Of a stretch of DNA of 64,000 nucleotides, positions 52,441-59,012 are shown piece after piece. Both the position numbers and the translations under genes were made by a program. The notes below the pieces were generated by a model that saw nothing but the letters and a program-made list of their open reading frames with translations, ran no database searches and was not told the origin of the DNA. The first letter of the stretch is position 1, and every line of letters starts with the position of its first letter. Source of the DNA: Flavobacteriaceae bacterium. GTDB taxonomy: Bacteria > Bacteroidota > Bacteroidia > Flavobacteriales > Flavobacteriaceae. The stretch lies in NCBI GenBank assembly GCA_026988395.1, contig JALSLI010000197.1, positions 1-64,000 of the forward strand, read 5' to 3'.

Positions 52441-53058
52441 ATGCCTTTATACCAAACGATAGAACCAAAAGATAATACCAAGGTGTTGATTTGGAAAATT
52501 ACCGAAGATTTAGATTTTTTTAAAAATATCAATTTAGCCCAAAACAGTTTAAACCGATTGGAAAATATGAAATCAGAGGTGCATCAAAAAGGGTTTTTAA
52601 GTGTTCGCCATTTATTAAAGGAATTAGGATATGGTGACTCTGATTTATTTTATACTAAAGACGGAAAACCACATTTAAAAGATGGGAAACGGATTTCAAT
52701 TACGCATTCTTTTGCTTTCTCGGCAATTATTGTAAGTGATAATGTTGTGGGAATTGATATAGAAAAAAACAGAGAGAAAATCATTAAAATCGCTCCTAAA
52801 TTTATAGCATCTGAATTTAAGTTTTTAGATAAAGATAACTTAGTTGAACATTTAACTGTAATTTGGGGAGCAAAAGAAAGTTTGTATAAAATTCATCCAA
52901 ACGGAGGCTTGTTGTTTAAAGAACATTTACCGATTGAAGCTTTTAAATTAGAAGATAGACAGGCAAGAGGTTGGATTAAAAAAGAGGATTTTTATGAGGT
53001 TTATCAGATACATTTTAAAAAAATTGAAAATTACAGTTTGGTTTATGCCTTGAATTAA
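52441..53058 (+). CDS. 4'-phosphopantetheinyl transferase
   Basis: Attaches the phosphopantetheine arm of CoA to a carrier protein. The product is 205 residues. The Sfp-type signatures are [25 protein letters not shown] with the metal-binding acids, and WGAKESLYK. The short length and single-domain look suggest a housekeeping or lipid-pathway enzyme rather than a large antibiotic pathway. It opens a plus-strand operon with the GNAT, GGGP synthase and cyclase-like genes. Confidence 0.88.
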   Translation: MPLYQTIEPKDNTKVLIWKITEDLDFFKNINLAQNSLNRLENMKSEVHQKGFLSVRHLLKELGYGDSDLFYTKDGKPHLKDGKRISITHSFAFSAIIVSDNVVGIDIEKNREKIIKIAPKFIASEFKFLDKDNLVEHLTVIWGAKESLYKIHPNGGLLFKEHLPIEAFKLEDRQARGWIKKEDFYEVYQIHFKKIENYSLVYALN

Positions 53059-53068
53059 AATTGTTAAA

Positions 53069-53581
53069 ATGGAAAAAACAGTACAATTAAAAACAATGGA
53101 ATTATTTTATGCCAAAGATTTTGCTAAATTGGCAAATAATAAAGCTATTCAGAAAAATATGCGTGATGTTTTTCCATTTCCTTATAAAGAAAAATATGCT
53201 ATCGATTTTATTAAAAAAATGACAAGCAGCTCTAACAATAATGTATTTGCTATATTTTATAAAGGAAAATTGGCAGGTGCTATAGGTTTACACAGAATGG
53301 ATGATATAAATCGTTTTACCGCTGAATTGGGTTACTGGATTGGCGAACCTTTTTGGAATAAAGGAATTGCTTCGGTTGCGGTAAAAAAAATGATACAATA
53401 CGGATTTCAAAATCTGGATATTAACCGCATTTTTGCAAGTACTTTGGAAACAAATATTGCTTCGCAACGTGTTTTACTTAAAAATAATTTTATATTTGAA
53501 GGCATTAGTCGGAAATCGGCTTATAAAGATGGTGTCTTTTTAGATGAACATCGGTTTAGTTTATTAGAAAATGAAAGATAA
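53069..53581 (+). CDS. GNAT-family N-acetyltransferase (RimJ/RimL type)
   Basis: A 170-residue acetyltransferase of the Acetyltransf_3 group. The acetyl-CoA region is ELGYWIGEPFWNKGIASVAV, followed by LDINRIFASTLETNIASQRVLLKNNF, the typical RimJ-like C-terminal part. The substrate is unknown. It overlaps the GGGP synthase gene by 11 bp. Confidence 0.87.
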   Translation: MEKTVQLKTMELFYAKDFAKLANNKAIQKNMRDVFPFPYKEKYAIDFIKKMTSSSNNNVFAIFYKGKLAGAIGLHRMDDINRFTAELGYWIGEPFWNKGIASVAVKKMIQYGFQNLDINRIFASTLETNIASQRVLLKNNFIFEGISRKSAYKDGVFLDEHRFSLLENER

Positions 53582-54278
53582 AGTATTAAAAGACATACAA
53601 AAAGCATATCGAAATCATCAAAAAAAGTTGGTTATCCTTTTAGATCCTGACAAAACTCAAATAGCTGATTTACCGGATATCGTTAAAAGAATACACCAAT
53701 TAAATACCAATTGTATTTTTGTTGGAGGCAGTTTATTGTTTAAAAATATTATCGATGAATTTATTTTGCATATAAAACAGTTAACCGATTTACCTGTTGT
53801 GCTTTTTCCGGGTTCGGCAATGCAAATTTCCAATCAAGCAGATGCTATTTTGTTTTTACAATTATTGTCAGGTAGAAATCCGGATTATTTAATTGGTAAT
53901 CAAGTGATTGCTGCTCCTTTATTAAAGCAAACTGATTTAGAGGTTATTTCTACCGGTTATTTATTGGTGGAAAGCGGTAGAGAAACTACGGCATCATATA
54001 TTAGCAATACCAAACCATTACCGTCACATAAGCCCGAAATTGCCGTTGCAACAGCTTTGGCAGGCGAATTTATTGGCAATAAATTAATTTACCTTGACGG
54101 AGGAAGTGGTGCTTTACATCCAATTTCGTTAAATATGATAAAAATGGTTTCCGAGAATGTAAATTTACCTTTAATTATAGGAGGAGGAATAAAAACAAAA
54201 AAACAGATACGTGCTGTTTTTGATGCCGGAGCAACTGTTGTTGTTATCGGAACGGCTTTTGAAAATGATGAATTTTAA
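53571..54278 (+). CDS. Geranylgeranylglyceryl phosphate synthase family protein
   Basis: A TIM-barrel prenyltransferase that joins a polyprenyl group to glycerol-1-phosphate, making the ether bond known from archaeal lipids. The product is 235 residues. LVILLDPDKTQ opens the barrel, FVGGSLLF follows, VISTGYLLVESG and LYLDGGSGA-like segments hold the substrate, and LIIGGGIKTKKQI binds the phosphate. Bacteroidota carry this enzyme family; the lipid made in them is not well defined. Its start overlaps the GNAT gene. Confidence 0.92.
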   Translation: MKDKVLKDIQKAYRNHQKKLVILLDPDKTQIADLPDIVKRIHQLNTNCIFVGGSLLFKNIIDEFILHIKQLTDLPVVLFPGSAMQISNQADAILFLQLLSGRNPDYLIGNQVIAAPLLKQTDLEVISTGYLLVESGRETTASYISNTKPLPSHKPEIAVATALAGEFIGNKLIYLDGGSGALHPISLNMIKMVSENVNLPLIIGGGIKTKKQIRAVFDAGATVVVIGTAFENDEF

Positions 54279-54281
54279 ATT

Positions 54282-55034
54282 TTGAAAACAACAATTCACA
54301 TAAAAGGAAAAGAGTATCAAACCGATTTATCCAATCCGTTAGATATTTCAATTCCATTAGAAAATAAAAAGGGTACTTTGGCTTGGTATGTTAAAAATCC
54401 GATAATTGAACCTGTGGTAATCGATGATTTTGTAGGTTCGGTTAAAAAAGGAGCTTCTACCAATTTTAATAAAATTACATTTTATCCGCATGCAAATGCA
54501 ACACATACCGAATGCGTAGGTCACATAACCAAAGAATTTTATAGTATTAACCGTTTATTAAAAAAATTCTTTTTTTTAGCAGAATTAATTAGCGTTGCAC
54601 CTAAAAAGAAGGGAAGCGATTGTGTTATTACCAAATTTCAAGTAAAAGAAGCGATAAAGCATGAAAATTTAGAAGCCTTAATTATTAGAACATTACCAAA
54701 TACAAAAGAGAAATTAAATAAAAATTATTCTAATAGCAATCCGCCGTTTTTGTTAGAAGAGACTGCTGTTTATTTAAAAGAAATCGGAATTAAACATCTT
54801 TTAATCGACTTGCCTTCGGTAGATAAAGAAAAAGATGACGGAAAATTAGTTGCACACAAGGCATTTTGGAATTTTGGTTCTAATCCAAGGTTAGACGCTA
54901 CCATAACAGAATTTATTTTTGTAGATAATACAATTAAAGATGATTTGTATTTGTTAAATCTACAAATAGCATCCATTGAAAATAATGCAACTTTAAGCAA
55001 GCCGGTTTTGTATAAATTAAAATCGCACTTCTAA
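54282..55034 (+). CDS. Cyclase-family (kynurenine formamidase-like) protein
   Basis: A 250-residue protein resembling metal-dependent cyclases of the KynB fold. The ligand motif appears as NATHTECVGH (HxxxxxH), in place of the usual HxGTHxDxPxH. LLIDLPSVDKEKDDGKLVAH is the second conserved region. The start is TTG at 54282: the in-frame codon just upstream is the stop of the GGGP synthase frame region, and no methionine codon occurs later in the protein. A true formamidase role is uncertain. It ends an operon with GGGP synthase 4 bp before it, and overlaps the opposing RDD gene by 18 bp. Confidence 0.78.
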   Translation: MKTTIHIKGKEYQTDLSNPLDISIPLENKKGTLAWYVKNPIIEPVVIDDFVGSVKKGASTNFNKITFYPHANATHTECVGHITKEFYSINRLLKKFFFLAELISVAPKKKGSDCVITKFQVKEAIKHENLEALIIRTLPNTKEKLNKNYSNSNPPFLLEETAVYLKEIGIKHLLIDLPSVDKEKDDGKLVAHKAFWNFGSNPRLDATITEFIFVDNTIKDDLYLLNLQIASIENNATLSKPVLYKLKSHF

Positions 55035-55556
55035 ATCAGTATCTTTTGTTGTGGTAAATTCCTCTTCATTTTTGCCTAATTCTTTAAAATCATAGAAATT
55101 TCTCTTTTTTTGTTGAAATAATTTTTCATCTACAACATAGACATTAGGTAAAGTATCGTGCCAACCTCTTACACTGCTACCTAAATAAGAAAAAGCATCA
55201 AATGGTATAAAACGAGAAAAAGTTCTACCAACGATTTGTTTTAACGTTGGTTTTTCGCCATTTTCATTTACTACGATGGTTTTAGATAAGTATTTGCCAA
55301 TAGATTTTTGTAAGAAAAATTCAAAGACAATAAAATAAAGTAATATTGTGCCGTAAGTAACAGCGATATTAAAAAAAGAGGAATCTACTATAGTGTTAAC
55401 CAAAGCCATTCCGCCGATTAAGGCAAGGACAACACCTAAAATTGCACTAACAACGATTAAAAGGATATAATACATTATGGTGTCAATAAACAAATTAGCC
55501 AAACGTTGTCCGGAACTTGCATATAAATCAGGTGTAATTTTAAATTCTTTTTGCAT
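55017..55556 (-). CDS. RDD-family membrane protein
   Basis: A 179-residue inner-membrane protein. The RDD signature appears as ASSGQRLANLFIDTIMYYIL with the Arg/Asp residues of the first helix; two more helices follow (LIVVSAILGVVLALIGGMAL and VTYGTILLYFIVFEFFL). QKSIGKYLSKTIVVNENGEKP is the conserved loop. Its function is unknown; some relatives act as sodium/proton antiporters. It is convergent with the cyclase-like gene, overlapping 18 bp. Confidence 0.88.
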   Translation of the reverse strand: MQKEFKITPDLYASSGQRLANLFIDTIMYYILLIVVSAILGVVLALIGGMALVNTIVDSSFFNIAVTYGTILLYFIVFEFFLQKSIGKYLSKTIVVNENGEKPTLKQIVGRTFSRFIPFDAFSYLGSSVRGWHDTLPNVYVVDEKLFQQKKRNFYDFKELGKNEEEFTTTKDTDLEVRF

Positions 55557-55623
55557 GTTGTTTTGTTAAACAACAAATATATTAAATTTTAATGGATAGT
55601 TAAATTAACCTATTATTGGATAT

Positions 55624-56109
55624 CTAGTAAAAAGCAAAAAAAGAAAATTGGAAATTAGATAAATTAAAACCGGTGTTATTAGTAAAATGAAATTTCCATT
55701 GTCCATTTTGTGCTTCTATTGTTGTCACTAAATTTCCGTAATTTATTCCTGATGGTAAGGGACCAATCCAAGTCATTATGCAAGTACTGGTTGTAATACA
55801 ATTTGAATCGGTTAAAGCTAATGTAGAAGAACCTGATGGAATATTTATAAGTCCGGAAAAAAACTTACCCATAGCAGTAGTTTGGCTTTGATTTAGCATG
55901 GAAGTACTCCAACTAGGAGCTGTATTAGGTCCGTTAGAAGTTAGTATTTTACCTGCTGTTCCCGGATTGTTATTTGGCATAATAGCACCCGAAAATTTAA
56001 TATTACCTGTTACATCTAAAGACTCTGTAGGATTTGTATTTCCAATGCCAACTTGCGAAAAAGCTGAAATCACTAAAAATAAAAAGAATGTAAAGATGCT
56101 TGTTTTCAT
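55624..56109 (-). CDS. Secreted protein with tail-fibre-like N-terminal segment, unknown function
   Basis: A 161-residue exported protein with no recognised domain beyond its N-terminus. The signal peptide MKTSIFTFFLFLVISAFSQ is followed by VGIGNTNPTESLDVTGNIKF and a glycine/asparagine-rich stretch, common at the start of Bacteroidota surface proteins and phage tail-fibre-like proteins. The mature C-terminal ~90 residues are beta-rich and contain two cysteines (NCITTSTCIMTW). It lacks a sorting domain. The ATG at 56109 is used; the frame is open to 56190. Confidence 0.65.
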   Translation of the reverse strand: MKTSIFTFFLFLVISAFSQVGIGNTNPTESLDVTGNIKFSGAIMPNNNPGTAGKILTSNGPNTAPSWSTSMLNQSQTTAMGKFFSGLINIPSGSSTLALTDSNCITTSTCIMTWIGPLPSGINYGNLVTTIEAQNGQWKFHFTNNTGFNLSNFQFSFFAFY

Positions 56110-56170
56110 AAAAAATTGTTTTAACAAAAGTATTACTATATTAAAATATATGCATTGATTTCTATCAATA

Positions 56171-56206
56171 CAAAAAAAAACCTTATTCAATAAAGAATAA
56201 GGTTTT
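56171..56206 (-). terminator. Terminator of rpsB-tsf
   Basis: AACCTTATTC (56179-56188) and GAATAAGGTT (56195-56204) form a 10-bp stem. Nine T residues follow on the minus strand, and a T run on the plus strand too. Confidence 0.85.
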
Positions 56207-56231
56207 TTTGTTATGTATTATATTTTAGTAA

Positions 56232-57059
56232 TTATCCTAATGCAACACGTTTAAAATCGGTTACATTAACATCTTTACCTAAAGATTCTTTTACATATTG
56301 GTCAACGCTCTTTTTAGAATCTTTAATAAATGCTTGATTTACTAAAGTATTGTCTTTAAAGAAACGTCTTAATTTACCTTTTGCAATATTATCTAACATA
56401 GCTTCCGGTTTACCTTCTGCACGTAATTGATCTTTTGCAATTTCAATTTCTTTTTCGATTACAGATGCATCTACAGCATCTTCGTTTAAAGCTATTGGAT
56501 TCATTGCAGCAGCTTGCATAGCAACATCTTTTGCAACAGTAGCAGCACCTTCGGCATCTGAAGACAAACCTACTAAGGTAGCGATTTTGTTTCCTGCATG
56601 GATATAAGATCCAACAAAAGGAGCTTCAATTTTTTCGAAAGCTGTAATTTCTAATTTTTCACCGATAACACCGGTTTGTTCAATTAGTTTCTCGGCAACA
56701 GTAATTCCGCCAAAATCAGCTGCTAAAAAAGCATCTTTATCTGCAAAATTTAGTGCAATATCAGCAAAGTCATTTGCTAATTTTACAAAAGAATCATTTT
56801 TACCTACAAAATCGGTTTCACAACCTAAAACAATAGCAACACCAACAGTATTGTTATCGTTTACTTTAGCGATAGCAGCACCTTCCGTAGAAGCTCTGTC
56901 TGCTCTTTTTGCAGCAACTTTTTGTCCTTTTTTTCTAAGGATTTCAATTGCTTTATCAAAATCACCTTCAGCCTCAACTAATGCATTTTTACAATCCATC
57001 ATTCCGGCACCGGTAGTTTTTCTTAATTTATTTACTTCTGCAGCAGTTATTTTTGCCAT
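56232..57059 (-). CDS. tsf: Elongation factor Ts
   Basis: Nucleotide-exchange factor for EF-Tu, 275 residues. The N-terminal UBA-like helix bundle reads ITAAEVNKLRKTTGAGMMDCKNAL, the TDFVGKN motif that contacts EF-Tu is in LGCETDFVGKNDSF, and the core repeats follow. It lies 25 bp after rpsB. Confidence 0.97.
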   Translation of the reverse strand: MAKITAAEVNKLRKTTGAGMMDCKNALVEAEGDFDKAIEILRKKGQKVAAKRADRASTEGAAIAKVNDNNTVGVAIVLGCETDFVGKNDSFVKLANDFADIALNFADKDAFLAADFGGITVAEKLIEQTGVIGEKLEITAFEKIEAPFVGSYIHAGNKIATLVGLSSDAEGAATVAKDVAMQAAAMNPIALNEDAVDASVIEKEIEIAKDQLRAEGKPEAMLDNIAKGKLRRFFKDNTLVNQAFIKDSKKSVDQYVKESLGKDVNVTDFKRVALG

Positions 57060-57084
57060 TTTAATAAAATTTTCTAATTAATAA

Positions 57085-57816
57085 TTATTTTTTTGCTTCT
57101 GCTTTTTTTGGTTCTTTATCTTTACCGGTTTGTCTTTCTTCAAGACCTTCCGCAATAGCGTCTGTAAGGTAAGATAGCACTTTTTCGATAGATTTAGAAG
57201 CATCATCATTAGATGGAATTACAAAATCTACTAATCGTGGATCTGAATTGGTATCTACCATTGCAAAAATAGGAATGTTTAATTTACGTGCTTCCGCAAC
57301 AGCGATATGCTCTCTTTTAATATCCACAACGATTAAGGCACCAGGTAAACGCGTCATATCACGGATAGAACCTAAATTCTTTTCTAATTTTGCTCTGGTA
57401 CGATTAATTTGTAATTTTTCTCTTTTTGATAAAGCGTCAAAAGAACCATCTTGTTTCATTCTATCGATAACTGCCATTTTTTTAACGGCTTTTTTGATAG
57501 TTGCAAAGTTTGTTAACATTCCGCCCGGCCATCTTTCGGTGATGTAAGGCATATTAACAGAACTTGCTTGATTTGCAACGATTTCTTTTGCTTGTTTTTT
57601 GGTAGCTACATAGAGTACTTTTCTACCTGAGGCTGCAATTTTTTTAAGAGCTTTTTGAGCTTCTTCAATTTTTGCAGCGGTTTTATATAAATCGATAATA
57701 TGAATTCCTTTACGTTCTGTATAGATGTAAGGAGCCATATTAGGATTCCACTTTCTTGTTAGATGTCCAAAGTGTACACCTGCGTCTAACAATTCTTTTA
57801 CTTCTGGTTTTTTCAT
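57085..57816 (-). CDS. rpsB: Ribosomal protein S2
   Basis: Small-subunit protein, 243 residues. VKELLDAGVHFGHLTRKWNP is the family start. RWPGGMLTNFATIKK, LPGALIVVDIKREHIAV and DTNSDPRLVDFVIPSNDDA are conserved. The C-terminus is a short charged tail. It is cotranscribed with tsf. Confidence 0.98.
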   Translation of the reverse strand: MKKPEVKELLDAGVHFGHLTRKWNPNMAPYIYTERKGIHIIDLYKTAAKIEEAQKALKKIAASGRKVLYVATKKQAKEIVANQASSVNMPYITERWPGGMLTNFATIKKAVKKMAVIDRMKQDGSFDALSKREKLQINRTRAKLEKNLGSIRDMTRLPGALIVVDIKREHIAVAEARKLNIPIFAMVDTNSDPRLVDFVIPSNDDASKSIEKVLSYLTDAIAEGLEERQTGKDKEPKKAEAKK

Positions 57817-57942
57817 TTTTTGTTAAGTTTACGTTCCGTATGAATTAGCAATATTTAAGTAGTCTCAAAAAAAGAAAATCTTAAAAATTTGGATGCTAAA
57901 CTCAAACAATAACTTTTTAATAATTTTACTAAAACTAAAATA

Positions 57943-58329
57943 TTAACGTTTAGAGAATTGGAATTTCTTACGAGCTTTCTTTTGTCCGTATTTCTTACGT
58001 TCCACCATTCTTGGGTCTCTTGTTAATAAGCCTTCCGGTTTTAAAACACCTCTGTTTTCTTCATCTAATTCACATAATGCACGTGAAATTGCCAAACGAG
58101 TTGCTTCGGCTTGACCTGTAATACCACCACCTACAACTGTAACTTTAATATCAAATTTACCAACATTATCGGTTAATGTTAATGGTTGGTTTACTTTGTA
58201 CTGTAAAGTTCCGGTAGTAAAGTAGTTTTCCATATCTTTACCATTTACGGTAATTTTACCGGATCCGTCACTCATATACATACGAGCAACTGCTGTTTTT
58301 CTTCTACCTATTTTATGAATTGTATCCAT
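57943..58329 (-). CDS. rpsI: Ribosomal protein S9
   Basis: Small-subunit protein, 128 residues. IGRRKTAVARMYMSDGSG opens it, VVGGGITGQAEATRLAISRAL is the core, and the basic tail (KYGQKKARKKFQFSKR) ends in the Lys-Arg that reaches the P site. It starts one base after the rplM stop. Confidence 0.98.
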   Translation of the reverse strand: MDTIHKIGRRKTAVARMYMSDGSGKITVNGKDMENYFTTGTLQYKVNQPLTLTDNVGKFDIKVTVVGGGITGQAEATRLAISRALCELDEENRGVLKPEGLLTRDPRMVERKKYGQKKARKKFQFSKR

Positions 58330-58330
58330 A

Positions 58331-58786
58331 TTATTTAATGTCGTTTAAATTAATTGCTTTAGGTTTTTGAGCTTCTTTATTGTGTTCTGCACCTGTAAAA
58401 ACATGCAAGTTTTTATAAATTGCTCTTCCTAATTTGTTTTTAGGTAACATTCCTTTAACAGCATTTTCTACTAAACGAATTGGATCTTTTTGAAAAACCT
58501 CGGTAGCAGATAATGTTCTTTGTCCTCCTGGATAACCTGTATGGCGTACATATGTTTTGTCCGTCCATTTTTTTCCAGTTAATTGAATCTTCTCAGCGTT
58601 GATTACGACTACATTGTCTCCGCAATCTACGTGAGGGGTAAAGTTAGGTTTGTGTTTGCCTCTAATTAGTTTTGCAACTTTAGATGCTAATCTACCTAAC
58701 ACTTCGCCTTCGGCATCTACAACTAACCATTCTTTATTAACGGTTGCTTTGTTTGCAGATACTGTTTTGTAACTTAATGTGTTCAC
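58331..58786 (-). CDS. rplM: Ribosomal protein L13
   Basis: Large-subunit protein, 151 residues. NTLSYKTVSANKATVNKEWL is the Bacteroidota family start; LIRGKHKPNFTPHVDCGDNVVVIN and GMLPKNKLGRA are conserved. The start codon is GTG at 58786. It is the first gene of rplM-rpsI. Confidence 0.97.
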   Translation of the reverse strand: MNTLSYKTVSANKATVNKEWLVVDAEGEVLGRLASKVAKLIRGKHKPNFTPHVDCGDNVVVINAEKIQLTGKKWTDKTYVRHTGYPGGQRTLSATEVFQKDPIRLVENAVKGMLPKNKLGRAIYKNLHVFTGAEHNKEAQKPKAINLNDIK

Positions 58787-58810
58787 ACGTATATTTTTAA
58801 TTAAACATTC

Positions 58811-58827
58811 CTCTTTACTCTAAAGAG
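58811..58827 (-). promoter_or_regulatory. Hairpin at the 5' end of the rplM-rpsI mRNA
   Basis: CTCTTTA (minus 58827-58821), GAG loop, TAAAGAG (58817-58811) form a perfect 7-bp stem. It begins at or near the predicted transcription start and precedes the GTG start by about 25 nt. It may be a ribosomal-protein leader or an mRNA-stabilising hairpin. Confidence 0.45.
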
Positions 58828-58831
58828 TTTG

Positions 58832-58861
58832 CAAAATTACGTATATTTATTTATTTGACAA
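58832..58861 (-). promoter_or_regulatory. rplM-rpsI promoter, TTG-N19-TAATTTTG
   Basis: On the minus strand TTG (58861-58859) is followed after exactly 19 bp by TAATTTTG (58839-58832). This is the best match to the Bacteroidota promoter in the window. Confidence 0.7.
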
Positions 58862-58985
58862 GTGCTAATTGTCTTTTTTTTAAGTTGAGCGGTTTGTTTT
58901 TAATAATTAGAGTAAGATTTAAACTTTATTGGTTGTTTTTGCAGGAAAATAAGTAACATAGAAAACGTATTCTATTTTAAAATAA

Positions 58986-58993
58986 TATCTTTG
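58986..58993 (+). promoter_or_regulatory. -7 element TATCTTTG for the MMPL transporter gene
   Basis: An exact match 19 nt before the ATG. The predicted start point falls inside the palindrome at 58995-59010. Confidence 0.55.
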
Positions 58994-58994
58994 T

Positions 58995-59010
58995 AATCTA
59001 AATTTAGATT
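58995..59010 (+). promoter_or_regulatory. 16-bp palindrome at the MMPL transcription start, possible operator
   Basis: AATCTAAATTTAGATT is a perfect 16-bp palindrome between the -7 element and the ATG at 59013. It could be a repressor operator, or chance in AT-rich DNA. Confidence 0.4.
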
Positions 59011-59012
59011 AA

